The notes: generated by a model from the sequence alone, not told the origin. Shown: positions 49,424 to 58,311, counted from the first letter of the stretch. The stretch is DNA of 64,000 nucleotides from Pedobacter sp. BS3 (GCF_008274585.1 NZ_VTRT01000004.1:62001-126000), one strand, 5' to 3'. Made by a program: numbers and translations.

Positions 49424-52400
49424 ATGCATTTTGATGTTCACTGTCAAAGCAGGAACCGACTTCCTGTTTGTGAAAGAACACGTGGAATTTCTGTAAAAAC
49501 CAAAGTGTTTTTAATTATGAAATTAACAGTTATCTATTTAACCATTCTGGGTTTGCAGGTTAGTGCCGCAGCTTATTCGCAAAAAATAACCATCAACGCA
49601 GAAAACGCATCGTTAGAATCTGTATTAAAGGATGTAAAGCGACAGAGCGGCTACTTTCTACTGTACAAAATGGAGCTGATGCAGCATACCAGGCCAGTAT
49701 CAGTGTCGTTTAAAGATCTGCCGGTAGAGCAGGCATTAAAGCAAATATTTTCCGGACAGCCATTAGAATTTTCTGTGAGCCAAAAGACCATATTGGTAAA
49801 ATCAGCGGAGGCTAACCTGGCGGAATCTCTGCAAAAAAGTATTCGGGGAAAAGTAACTGATGAAAAAGGTGATCCTCTGGTTGGGGTATCGGTAAAACAG
49901 AAAAGCGCCAATCGGAGTACTTACACGAATGCTAATGGTGAGTTTCAGCTCAGTAATATTAATGATGATGCCATACTTATTTTTACGATGATTGGCTATA
50001 AAGCCCGTGAAGTTACAGTAGGAGCACAGCAAATGCTGAATGTTGTTCTGGCTGCCGAATCGCAGGCACTTGAACAGGTAGTTGTAGTAGGTTACGGTGA
50101 AGTAAAACGCCGAGATCTTACTGGTGCTGTAAGTATTATCAAACCTGAAGATTTTGCCGATTTGCCAGGAGTGCGGGTTGATAACTTATTGCAGGGTAAA
50201 ATAGCTGGTGCCGATATTATTTCGTCAGACGGCGAGCCCGGTTCCGGTACAACAGTGCGCATCCGCGGGACCCGCTCTATTAATGCTGATAATGAACCCT
50301 TGTACGTAATAGACGGTATTATTGATGCTGGTGATCTGAATGACCTTAACCCGGATGATATCGCATCAATTGAGGTATTAAAAGACGCTTCATCTACTGC
50401 CATTTATGGTTCAAGAGGGGCCAATGGCGTGATACTGATAACAACTAAACAAGGAAAGGTTGGTAAGGATGTGGTAACATTCAGGACAGACGTGGGTATG
50501 GCGCAACTACCCAAATTCCTGGATGTAATGAATGCCTGGCAATGGGCAGATATGGTGAACGAAAATGCCCGTCTGGCTAACCCAACAAACCCTAACCTGC
50601 GTTATGATCTGGACACCATTCAAAATACAAACTGGGTAAAAGAGATTACACGTACGGCTGTATATAATACCAATACAGTTACAGCGTCTGGTGGCAGCGA
50701 TAAACTTCGTTATTACTTTTCGGGTAACTATGCCAACCAGCAGGGTATTATCAAATCATCGGGATTAGAGCGTTACCAGGTCCGTTTAAATCTGGATAAG
50801 GATTTTTCCAAGCGTTTTCGTGGCGGATTGCGCATCAATTATTCAAATATTGCACGGGCGCTCAACTCCATTGATATTGGCTCAAACTCGGGTTATAGTT
50901 TGTCTGCATTGACCATGCCTCCGGTTATGACAGTATATAATGATGATGGCGATTTTGAAGCCTGGAATCCGGCATATGGAAATTACGTTAACTCACCGGT
51001 ATCTATTGTAGATATGGTGAAAAATCAGTTGAAGCAAAAAAGCTTCTGGGGTAATATGTTCCTGGAATATGATATTGCAAAAAATCTGAAACTCAGAACA
51101 GCGTTCAGCGCAACTTCTGCTGATACACGCATTAATAAATATGAGCCGGGAGCATTGCCCGCCCGTAATGCTACCAATAGTGGTGGCCGGGCTACAAAAA
51201 CCTCAACCGGCGATCAGCAGATACTTAGCGAAACCACACTTACCTTTGATAAACGCTGGCAACAACACCATGTAAATCTGATGGGAGGATGGACTTATCA
51301 AAGTCGCGTTACTGAGCGCATGTATGCCCAGGGACAGGGATATTTTGTAGATGCCCTTGAAGATAATAGTTTACAATCGGCCGATAAAGCCAATACATCC
51401 ATTACTTCAGATCTGGTAGATCGCAAAATGCTGTCAGCCATAGGACGGATTAACTATGACTTTAACCGGAAATATTATATCACAGTTACCGGGCGGGCCG
51501 ATGGAGCCTCAAACTTTGCTGCCGAGCATAAATGGGCATTTTTCCCTTCTGCCGCAGTAAAATGGAATATGGCAGAAGAACCCTGGATGCGGAATCTTAA
51601 AAATGTACTCAGCCAAACATCTTTCAGGTTAAGCTACGGAGCCTCAGGTAATCAGGGAATAGCCCCTTATCAGTCATTGGCAAGTCTGAATGTAGAAAAT
51701 AACGGCTACATTTTTGATGGCTCGCTACCTATTGCTTACCAGTTTGGTAACCTGACCAACAGCGGTCTTACCTGGGAAACTTCGAGGGAATGGAATGCCG
51801 GACTGGATTTAAGTTTTTTAAATAATCGCATTAATCTTACTGCCGATGCGTATCGTACCACCACTAAAAATCTGCTGCTTGAAGTTCAAATGCCTCAGCA
51901 AACTGGTTATACATCGCGGCTGGTAAACATCGGTAAAACTCAAAATAAAGGTCTTGAGTTTTTACTTAATACGGTAAATCTTAACAAAGGAGTGTTCCGA
52001 TGGGAAACTACCATAACTACTGCCTTTAATCAACAGAAAGTACTTGATTTAGGTCCTTTGGTGCGGGTAACCACGCTGGTTAACTATACCGCTAAACAAT
52101 GGCCAATGTATGCTTACCAGGTTGGTATGCCGGTATCGTCATTATTTGGGGCTGTATATGCCGGTGTATGGCATTCGCAGGACGAAATTGAGCAAAATAA
52201 AACGGATAAACAGTATGTTTCTGCCACTACGGCTTATTATGCGCTGGGTCGTCAACGGTATGTGGACCAGAACCATAACGGGCAGCTAGATGATGGTGAC
52301 ATGGTGTACCTGGGACATGCTGAACCAACCATGTATGGTGGGTTTAATAACAGCTTCAGCTATAAAGGTGTATCGTTGGATGTTTATTTTACTTATCAAA

Positions 52401-52843
52401 CAGGGGCTAAAATGTACAATGCCACCGAATTCAATATGGGTACGGGCACTATTCTTACCAATCAGTATACCTACATGCTTAACCGTTGGCATCCGGAGAA
52501 TAATCCGAATTCAGATCTGCCGCGTGTAAACTCAAAAGATCATATACCCAACAGCCGTTTTGTGCACGATGCATCATATTTGCGCTTTAAATCCTTCAGG
52601 GTGGGATATACCTTTAATACTAAAAATATGCCTGTTAAAGGATTTAAGGGACTAAGTTGCTATCTGACGGGTACTAACCTGTTATTATGGACAAAATATA
52701 ATGGTTATGACCCGGATGTAAGCGCTACAGTTAAATCCAGCGCAGCAACTACAGCAACCAATAATTCTACCGTGCGGCGTAATGATGACGGGGCTTATCC
52801 CAACAATCGCACACTGGCATTAACTGTATCGGTAAAACTCTAA
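49424..52843 (+). CDS. SusC/RagA-type TonB-dependent outer-membrane transporter with STN domain
   Basis: A 1139-residue receptor. After an extended N-terminus and signal (LTVIYLTILGLQVSAAAYSQ) come an STN signalling domain (about 55-125, NASLESVLKDVKRQSGYFLL), a carboxypeptidase-like beta domain (about 140-215, IRGKVTDEKGDPLVGVSVKQ), a plug (about 225-340, GYGEVKRRDLTGAVSIIKPE, RIRGTRSINADNEPLYVIDG, ASSTAIYGSRGANGVILITT) and a 22-strand barrel. The STN domain ties it to the FecI/FecR pair upstream. Substrate unknown. ATG 49424 is used; an internal ATG at 49517 is possible. Confidence 0.95.
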   Translation: MHFDVHCQSRNRLPVCERTRGISVKTKVFLIMKLTVIYLTILGLQVSAAAYSQKITINAENASLESVLKDVKRQSGYFLLYKMELMQHTRPVSVSFKDLPVEQALKQIFSGQPLEFSVSQKTILVKSAEANLAESLQKSIRGKVTDEKGDPLVGVSVKQKSANRSTYTNANGEFQLSNINDDAILIFTMIGYKAREVTVGAQQMLNVVLAAESQALEQVVVVGYGEVKRRDLTGAVSIIKPEDFADLPGVRVDNLLQGKIAGADIISSDGEPGSGTTVRIRGTRSINADNEPLYVIDGIIDAGDLNDLNPDDIASIEVLKDASSTAIYGSRGANGVILITTKQGKVGKDVVTFRTDVGMAQLPKFLDVMNAWQWADMVNENARLANPTNPNLRYDLDTIQNTNWVKEITRTAVYNTNTVTASGGSDKLRYYFSGNYANQQGIIKSSGLERYQVRLNLDKDFSKRFRGGLRINYSNIARALNSIDIGSNSGYSLSALTMPPVMTVYNDDGDFEAWNPAYGNYVNSPVSIVDMVKNQLKQKSFWGNMFLEYDIAKNLKLRTAFSATSADTRINKYEPGALPARNATNSGGRATKTSTGDQQILSETTLTFDKRWQQHHVNLMGGWTYQSRVTERMYAQGQGYFVDALEDNSLQSADKANTSITSDLVDRKMLSAIGRINYDFNRKYYITVTGRADGASNFAAEHKWAFFPSAAVKWNMAEEPWMRNLKNVLSQTSFRLSYGASGNQGIAPYQSLASLNVENNGYIFDGSLPIAYQFGNLTNSGLTWETSREWNAGLDLSFLNNRINLTADAYRTTTKNLLLEVQMPQQTGYTSRLVNIGKTQNKGLEFLLNTVNLNKGVFRWETTITTAFNQQKVLDLGPLVRVTTLVNYTAKQWPMYAYQVGMPVSSLFGAVYAGVWHSQDEIEQNKTDKQYVSATTAYYALGRQRYVDQNHNGQLDDGDMVYLGHAEPTMYGGFNNSFSYKGVSLDVYFTYQTGAKMYNATEFNMGTGTILTNQYTYMLNRWHPENNPNSDLPRVNSKDHIPNSRFVHDASYLRFKSFRVGYTFNTKNMPVKGFKGLSCYLTGTNLLLWTKYNGYDPDVSATVKSSAATTATNNSTVRRNDDGAYPNNRTLALTVSVKL

Positions 52844-52853
52844 TGCAACAATC

Positions 52854-54338
52854 ATGAAAAAGATATTTTATGTATTCATATCCATCCTTACAACAGGTTT
52901 GATCTCATGTAAAAATACGCTGATAGAAAATCCCAAGGGCTTTGTGTCGCCTGTTAATTTCTTTAACAGCGAAAAAGAATGTCAGGCTGCCGTTAACGGT
53001 ATATATGACCGGCTTTATGATATTTATGGCAATCTGGCTGTATTTACAGCCCTGGAAGTAGCTTCGGATTTAAGTGTGAGAAAAGTTTCAACCAATAACG
53101 AGGACGGAACTTTCACTTATACACCTAATGTACCCGGTGCCGGTGCTATTGTATGGCAGTATGCCTATAACGGTATCATGTATGCTAATAATACCATTTC
53201 CGGAATAAAGCGGGCACCCATATCAGATCAGGCTAAAAGCAGATATATTGGCGAGGCTATATTTCTACGGAGTTTGTACTATTATACATTAACCAGCATG
53301 TTTAGTGATGTGCCGTATATTGATTTTGCGTTAGAATCTGAAGAACTGGTAAGTAAAGCCGGGACTATGAAACGTACAAATGCTGATTCTATCCGCACGG
53401 CTCTCATGGCTGACTTAGAGCATTATGCTCCGTCGCTTCTGCCAACAGTTTCAGGTGCCGATCTGGGCCGTGCGACACAGGGAGCCGCCTATACTTTATT
53501 AAGTCATATAGCGTTGTTCAATAGAAATTGGAAAAAGGCAGAATGGGCTTGTCAGCAGGTAATAGATAGCAAAAAATATAAATTGGTAAATAACTGGGGA
53601 GATATTGATTCCATAGCCAATAATCCGGAGTCAATTTTCGAAATACAATTTACCTATAGCGCTACAGGGCTTAAACGTACGCACAGCATTTACAACTCAT
53701 TCATGCCTTATCCACGTAGCGGTAGTACCAGTAAATACGACGGTGTTGATATGGGAAGCAATACACCTACAACCTATGGTCACATTGTGCCCACCCAACG
53801 CCTGATATCCTATTATTCTGCTAACGATAAACGTAAAGACCATATATTGGCCTATAAGTATAAAGGTGTAGAGTTTAACCGTTCGAAAAGCAGTGCTCAC
53901 CTTCCCTGGTTTGGTCCAAGATTTTGGGATTTTAAGGCTGTAGCCAGTGTTGGCGGACGCAATATGATTATGTTCCGTTATGCCGATGTACTGTTAATGC
54001 AGGCCGAGGCACAGATTGAACTGGATGAGTTTGATGATGCTAAGAAGAACCTGAAACTGATTCAGGATAGGGCAAATATCAGCGATATTACAGCGTCGGA
54101 TAAGCCGGGTTTGAGAGAGCAGTTACGCAGGGAACGTGCCCGTGAACTGGTTGGCGAATATGGCCGGAGGATAGATTTAGTGCGTTGGGATATCTTTTTA
54201 GAATCTATTAAGTCCGTAAAAGATGATTATGCCGATCCGGCCAATTATGTAGAACAATACAAGCAATATTATCCCATACCGGCCCAGGAAGTTGTTAAAA
54301 ATCCTAACTTAGAGCAGTACGGGCCTTATAAACAATAG
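52854..54338 (+). CDS. SusD/RagB-type surface binding lipoprotein
   Basis: A 494-residue lid protein for the SusC channel. A lipobox-like TGLISC (Cys about 19) anchors it. The helical TPR-like body shows GIYDRLYDIYGNLAVFTALE, FLRSLYYYTLTSMFSDVPYI, LLSHIALFNRNWKKAEWACQ and the C-terminal family signature RYADVLLMQAEAQIELDEFD plus RRERARELVGEYGRRIDLVRW. It lies 10 bp after susC, one operon. Confidence 0.95.
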   Translation: MKKIFYVFISILTTGLISCKNTLIENPKGFVSPVNFFNSEKECQAAVNGIYDRLYDIYGNLAVFTALEVASDLSVRKVSTNNEDGTFTYTPNVPGAGAIVWQYAYNGIMYANNTISGIKRAPISDQAKSRYIGEAIFLRSLYYYTLTSMFSDVPYIDFALESEELVSKAGTMKRTNADSIRTALMADLEHYAPSLLPTVSGADLGRATQGAAYTLLSHIALFNRNWKKAEWACQQVIDSKKYKLVNNWGDIDSIANNPESIFEIQFTYSATGLKRTHSIYNSFMPYPRSGSTSKYDGVDMGSNTPTTYGHIVPTQRLISYYSANDKRKDHILAYKYKGVEFNRSKSSAHLPWFGPRFWDFKAVASVGGRNMIMFRYADVLLMQAEAQIELDEFDDAKKNLKLIQDRANISDITASDKPGLREQLRRERARELVGEYGRRIDLVRWDIFLESIKSVKDDYADPANYVEQYKQYYPIPAQEVVKNPNLEQYGPYKQ

Positions 54339-54340
54339 TT

Positions 54341-55150
54341 ATGATTAGAATCCTTCGTGTATTTATTCTTTTAACGGGTTTATTGTTCTTTGGTACCGTT
54401 AACGTAAGCGCACAACAAAAACCTCTTAAAATAGTAGATTATAACGTATTAACCGGGTTCCAGAAAAATCCCGCCCAGGCAGCAGTTTTTGTTGCCTGGG
54501 TAAAGACCATACAGCCGGATATTGTTGCTATGGAAGAGCTGAGTACGTTTACCCAGGATTCGCTGGAACGGATGGCAAACCGATACGGGCATCCGTATGC
54601 CGTTTTACTGGCCAAAGAAAAAGCCGCTCCGATAGGCATTACCTCTAAATATCCGATTGTGAATGTGCAGAAAGTTACCGATAACATGCATCACGGGTAT
54701 ATTTATGCGCAGGTAAAAGATTATCATCTGTTGGTTACGCATCTTTCGCCGTTCTCTTATGAGAAATGTAAACAGGAAATCAGTACTATCATCGTGAAAG
54801 CAAACGCATTGCCTCAGAAAGATAAGATCCTGATTATGGGCGACCTGAACTCATTTGCGGCAACAGACAGCGTTGCCTATAAGGAGAAAGGTTATAAACG
54901 CAGGTATGGTGTAATACAGCTACTCTTAGAGGCCGGTTACACCGATGCGTATCATGCGAAGCATCCGGCTACGGCGTTCAGCTATCCCACTAAAAAATAT
55001 ACCGGCGGCAAAAAGCAATTTTGCCGTATCGATTATATCTTCTTAAATAAAGCTGCCCGAAAAAAGTGCCTGGATATTCAGATTGTTAAAGATGCCGTTA
55101 CCGATAGCCTGTCAGACCATTATCCTTTGCTGATGGATATGAAACCCTAA
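54341..55150 (+). CDS. Secreted endonuclease/exonuclease/phosphatase-family enzyme
   Basis: A 269-residue metal-dependent phosphodiesterase fold (DNase I-like) with a signal peptide (ending VSAQQ). Catalytic motifs: DYNVLTG (Asn), AMEELST (Glu metal ligand), MGDLNSFAATDS (Asp-x-Asn), CRIDYIFLN (Asp) and SLSDHYPLLM (Asp-His). It starts 2 bp after susD, so its product probably acts on what SusCD imports, such as a phosphodiester lipid headgroup, sugar phosphate or nucleic acid. Nuclease activity itself is not proved by the motifs. Confidence 0.9.
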   Translation: MIRILRVFILLTGLLFFGTVNVSAQQKPLKIVDYNVLTGFQKNPAQAAVFVAWVKTIQPDIVAMEELSTFTQDSLERMANRYGHPYAVLLAKEKAAPIGITSKYPIVNVQKVTDNMHHGYIYAQVKDYHLLVTHLSPFSYEKCKQEISTIIVKANALPQKDKILIMGDLNSFAATDSVAYKEKGYKRRYGVIQLLLEAGYTDAYHAKHPATAFSYPTKKYTGGKKQFCRIDYIFLNKAARKKCLDIQIVKDAVTDSLSDHYPLLMDMKP

Positions 55151-55163
55151 CGAAACCGCTGAA

Positions 55164-55610
55164 CTAATGCGGCAGCTTTTCCCTGATTAGACCATATACC
55201 CAGGTTCCGGCAATGGCACTTAACAGCGTAACAATAACTACTGTTGCGCCTGTGCCAATCTGGGCGAAGATCGGCCCGGGACAGGCCCCGGTAAGTGCCC
55301 AGCCAAAGCCGAACAGCAGTCCGCCATATACCTGACCTTTATCAAATTTTTTGGGATGAAAGGTTACCGGCTCGCCATAGATGGTTTTGACCTTAAATTT
55401 TTTGATCAGCCACACGGAGATCATCCCGGTAATTACAGCGCTGCCAATTACGCCGTACATGTGGAACGACTGTAGCCGGAACATTTCCTGTATGCGGAAC
55501 CAACTGATCACTTCGGCTTTGACGAGTATAATGCCGAAAAAAATTCCGGCAATCAGATATTTCAGGAGGTGATACCATTTGTGTTCCAACTGGCTTTCGT
55601 TGATACACAT
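55164..55610 (-). CDS. YeeE/YedE-family transporter, half-size protein 1
   Basis: About 148 residues from ATG 55610, with four hydrophobic segments. The family Cys motif is seen in GFGWALTGACPGPIFAQIGTG. YeeE/YedE proteins import thiosulfate or other sulfur compounds using conserved Cys residues. A sister half-protein lies 670 bp upstream; together they make a full-length transporter. Thirty-eight further in-frame codons upstream come from heptamer repeats (encoding NSQLSSV units) and are probably not translated. Confidence 0.85.
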   Translation of the reverse strand: MCINESQLEHKWYHLLKYLIAGIFFGIILVKAEVISWFRIQEMFRLQSFHMYGVIGSAVITGMISVWLIKKFKVKTIYGEPVTFHPKKFDKGQVYGGLLFGFGWALTGACPGPIFAQIGTGATVVIVTLLSAIAGTWVYGLIREKLPH

Positions 55611-55638
55611 GGCATCCAATGAGCGCACGTCTTTTTCA

Positions 55639-55715
55639 GATGACAGCTGAGAGTTGACAGATGACAATTGAGAGTTGACAGATGACAGTTGAGAATTGAT
55701 AGTGGATAACGATTG
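55639..55715. repeat. Heptamer-periodic array (11 units) beside the YedE gene
   Basis: GATGACA, GCTGAGA, GTTGACA, GATGACA, ATTGAGA, GTTGACA, GATGACA, GTTGAGA, ATTGATA, GTGGATA, ACGATTG. Since 21 nt is 7 codons, the array stays open in the yedE frame and makes a false N-terminal extension. Confidence 0.88.
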
Positions 55716-55766
55716 ATTTCTCATAATTATTTACTTTTATTATTTCGTTACTAAATTTTTAATGTC

Positions 55767-56126
55767 GTGTCTAAAGGTGTCTTAAATTCAAAATCTTATG
55801 CTTTTGCTTTAGATGTAATCAGGTTTTATAAGTTTTTAACTTCTGAAAAGAGAGAGTTTGTTCTGTCCAGGCAATTGCTGCGTAGCGGCACTGCTATCGG
55901 GGCATTGATCCGTGAGGCTGAACATGCCCAAAGCAGAAAAGATTTTCTCAATAAAATAAACATCTCTTTGAAAGAAGCTAATGAAACTGAATATTGGATT
56001 GACTTACTAAAAGACTCAGAACTTATATTATTAGAAGAATATGCCGACATTTCTCAAAAAATTAAAGAGATACTTAGATTATTAATCAGTACGGTAAAAA
56101 CCACAAAGCAAAACTTAGACAGGTGA
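55767..56126 (+). CDS. Four-helix bundle protein (S23/IVS-encoded family)
   Basis: A 119-residue helical protein related to proteins encoded in 23S rRNA intervening sequences. It shows KSYAFALDVIRFYKFLTSEK, the central QLLRSGTAIGALIREAEHAQSRKDFL and SLKEANETEYWIDLLKDSEL. It forms a pentameric bundle in known members; role unknown. Here it lies in a protein-coding context between the two yedE halves, on the opposite strand. Its stop codon is inside the next heptamer array. Confidence 0.9.
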   Translation: MSKGVLNSKSYAFALDVIRFYKFLTSEKREFVLSRQLLRSGTAIGALIREAEHAQSRKDFLNKINISLKEANETEYWIDLLKDSELILLEEYADISQKIKEILRLLISTVKTTKQNLDR

Positions 56127-56274
56127 CAGATGACAGTTGACAGATGATAGATGACAGTTGACAGATGATAGATGACAGTTGACAGGTGACAGTTATCCAT
56201 TGTCCATTATCAGTTGTCCTCTGTCCATTATCCATTATCCATTATCCTCTGTCAGTTGTCCACTCTCCACTCTC
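56121..56274. repeat. Heptamer-periodic array, 22 consecutive units with strand switch
   Basis: AGGTGAC, AGATGAC, AGTTGAC, AGATGAT, AGATGAC ... up to 56190, then AGTTATC, CATTGTC, CATTATC, AGTTGTC, CTCTGTC, CATTATC (x3) ... CACTCTC. Units before about 56191 are in GAC form, those after in GTC form, so the two halves can pair as a long imperfect hairpin. It runs from one gene's stop codon to the next gene's stop codon. Confidence 0.92.
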
Positions 56275-56277
56275 CAC

Positions 56278-56841
56278 TCAAAGAGAAAGTATTAACGGCA
56301 AGATCAGATTGGCCACGATGAAGCCACCGATCATAAAGCAGCAGGTGGCAATGAACGAAGGCCATTGAAGCATCGATAATCCTATAATAGAATGACCGCT
56401 GGTGCACCCACCTGCGTAACGTGTTCCAAAGCCTACCAGGAAACCGCCTGCTATCATCAGCAGAAAGCCTTTTAATGTAAAAATGGTCTGCCAATTCATA
56501 AGATCCAATGGCACCAGGTTACTATGATTGGTAATGCCGTAACCGGAAAGCTCGGCGTTTAGCTTAGGGTTTATCCTGACAGGATCCGGATCATTGAGAT
56601 AATGTGCAGCCAGAAATCCGCCGACCAGGACACCGCTCACAAAAAACAGGTTCCAAGCCTCTTTTTTCCAATCGTATTTAAAAAAAGGGATGTTGGCAGG
56701 CAGACAAGCCGCACAGATATGCCGGAGCGATGAGCTGATACCGAACGCTTTATTCCCAAGAATTAATAAGGCAGGAACTATTAAGCCAATTAGCGGGCCG
56801 GCAATATACCAGGGCCAGGGTTGTTTGATGATGTCTAACAT
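56278..56841 (-). CDS. YeeE/YedE-family transporter, half-size protein 2
   Basis: About 187 residues from ATG 56841, with five or so hydrophobic segments. It carries the second family Cys motif, GFGTRYAGGCTSGHSIIGLS, while the other half-protein carries GACPGP. Paired half-transporters of this type are common in Bacteroidota and are linked to sulfide/thiosulfate handling. A Crp/Fnr regulator lies upstream in the same direction. TTG at 56862 would add seven residues. Confidence 0.88.
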   Translation of the reverse strand: MLDIIKQPWPWYIAGPLIGLIVPALLILGNKAFGISSSLRHICAACLPANIPFFKYDWKKEAWNLFFVSGVLVGGFLAAHYLNDPDPVRINPKLNAELSGYGITNHSNLVPLDLMNWQTIFTLKGFLLMIAGGFLVGFGTRYAGGCTSGHSIIGLSMLQWPSFIATCCFMIGGFIVANLILPLILSL

Positions 56842-56850
56842 TTTTAGGAA

Positions 56851-56878
56851 GTCAAAATTCAAAATTCAAAAGTTAAAA
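56851..56878. repeat. AT-rich heptamer-periodic array (4 units)
   Basis: GTCAAAA, TTCAAAA, TTCAAAA, GTTAAAA immediately upstream of the second yedE start. The rest of the 235-bp spacer to the Crp gene shows a further short run (TTCAAAACTTTCAACC near 57027) and nothing else. Confidence 0.6.
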
Positions 56879-57076
56879 GGCTGTACGCGAAGCCAGTCTG
56901 TAACTGAATAATTAAAAAGATAAAATTAAAAAATAAAAAACCATTTTAGCTTGACGGTCTTTATAACCCGTAATATATAGCCTGACGGAAAGCTAAGCAG
57001 CTTTTTAGTTTGTGTGACTTCACTTCATTCAAAACTTTCAACCTTCTGGTAAGGCACACACCCGGTATCTGTACAG

Positions 57077-57703
57077 CTACTTTAGTAAGGTAATTTTATT
57101 CCTGCCGAGTTTGGTTACACCGGTTTCTTCCAGTTGTTTCAGCAGGCGTGAAACTACTACACGTGCCGTACCCAGCTCGTTGGCCAGCTGTTCGTGGGTA
57201 ATGTAAATGGTTGTGCTTCCTGTAAGCTCTTCTTTCTTCTTCAATAGAGTAAGCAGGCGTTCGTCAACCTTTTTAAAGGCAATGGCATTGACAATATCCA
57301 GCAATTCTTCAAACCGTTTATGGTACAGCCTGAAAATGTAATCCAGCCATTGCGGGTATTCGCGGATAAATAACGTTACTTTTTCTATGGGCAGGAAAAG
57401 GATCTCGGCATCTTCCTCCACTTCGGCCTTTACTTTACTGGTCTCGTTATGTAACCCGCCCAGGAAAGACATGATGCAGCTTTCGCCGGCTTTAATATAA
57501 TAGAGCAGTATTTCTCGGCCGTCTTCTTCGGTACGGATTACGCGGATAATACCCCTGGTTACAATGGGAATGGAGCGAATGTGCGCATGCTCGTTCAGGA
57601 TGACATCACCTGCCTTATAATTTTTACGGATGCCGTTGGCATATAGTTTTTCAATCAGCTCAGGTGAGAATTGCGCTCCGGGAATATCGTTTAAATATGC
57701 CAT
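57077..57703 (-). CDS. Crp/Fnr-family transcriptional regulator
   Basis: A 208-residue regulator. The cyclic-nucleotide-like beta barrel spans about 15-125 (YKAGDVILNEHAHIRSIPIV, GREILLYYIKAGESCIMSFL). A long helix follows, then an HTH (ITHEQLANELGTARVVVSRLLKQLEETG). No N-terminal Cys cluster is present, so it is not an oxygen-sensing Fnr. It lies upstream of the sulfur-transporter gene in the same direction and may control it. Confidence 0.92.
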   Translation of the reverse strand: MAYLNDIPGAQFSPELIEKLYANGIRKNYKAGDVILNEHAHIRSIPIVTRGIIRVIRTEEDGREILLYYIKAGESCIMSFLGGLHNETSKVKAEVEEDAEILFLPIEKVTLFIREYPQWLDYIFRLYHKRFEELLDIVNAIAFKKVDERLLTLLKKKEELTGSTTIYITHEQLANELGTARVVVSRLLKQLEETGVTKLGRNKITLLK

Positions 57704-57707
57704 TTTA

Positions 57708-57762
57708 CAAAGTTAGCACATATTGTCTTGCGAAGTGTTGACTTATTCTACACAAAGTAGAA
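57708..57762 (-). promoter_or_regulatory. Promoter and candidate operator of the Crp/Fnr gene
   Basis: TAACTTTG (57715-57708, minus strand) fits the -7 box and lies only 4 bp before the ATG, so the transcript may be leaderless. TTCTAC-ACAAA-GTAGAA (57746-57762) is a 6+6 inverted repeat about 50 bp upstream, a candidate site for the regulator itself. No TTTG -33 box. Confidence 0.45.
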
Positions 57763-57894
57763 GTTGTCCGCATGCATTACAATGCGATTTGTTTTTATAT
57801 GGTTGATTTGTAGTTGTTTATGTTGGTTTTCTCTTTTTGGTACGGTTATTTAACAATGTAGGATAATTATTAAGTACATAAAAATCCTATTAAG

Positions 57895-58311
57895 ATGAAA
57901 AAAGTAATTTTAGCGGCTATCGCATTGACATTTGCAGGGTTAACAACCACATACGCACAAACACCGGATAATCCGGCAACAGATAACGGAACCATGCAGC
58001 AGCCCCCTGCTGACCAGCAGCCAACCACACAACCGCCAACTCTTCCCCCTGCTGATACAGCTCAACCGCCTGCCGGTCAACAGGCAACACCTCCGGCTAC
58101 CCAGCAGGATGTAAGAACACCGGTTGACCTGGCTGCCCTGCCCGATGGTGTGAAAAAGACCCTGACCAACGACCTGTTCAAGGAATGGGTTCCTTCGGCC
58201 GCCTATAACGTTAAAACAGCCGATGGTAAAGAGTACTATTATATTGAGGTTAAAAAAGGTAACGATACCAAGAGCATTAACCTGGATAAAGATGGTAAAG
58301 TTGTAAAATAA
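57895..58311 (+). CDS. Exported Pro/Gln/Thr-rich protein with PepSY-like tail
   Basis: A 138-residue protein with a clear signal peptide (ending TTTYAQ). Residues about 23-75 are a disordered Pro/Gln/Thr linker (QQPPADQQPTTQPPTLPPAD). The C-terminal 55 residues (LAALPDGVKKTLTNDLFKEW, then AYNVKTADGKEYYYIEVKKG) resemble a PepSY/beta-lactamase-inhibitor-like small domain. Found often in this family as periplasmic or surface proteins of unknown function. Confidence 0.82.
   Translation: MKKVILAAIALTFAGLTTTYAQTPDNPATDNGTMQQPPADQQPTTQPPTLPPADTAQPPAGQQATPPATQQDVRTPVDLAALPDGVKKTLTNDLFKEWVPSAAYNVKTADGKEYYYIEVKKGNDTKSINLDKDGKVVK

Noticed and set aside
56121-56274. Possible CRISPR array
   Set aside because: Units are 7 nt with no unique spacers of 25-40 nt and no cas genes; it is a tandem heptamer array.
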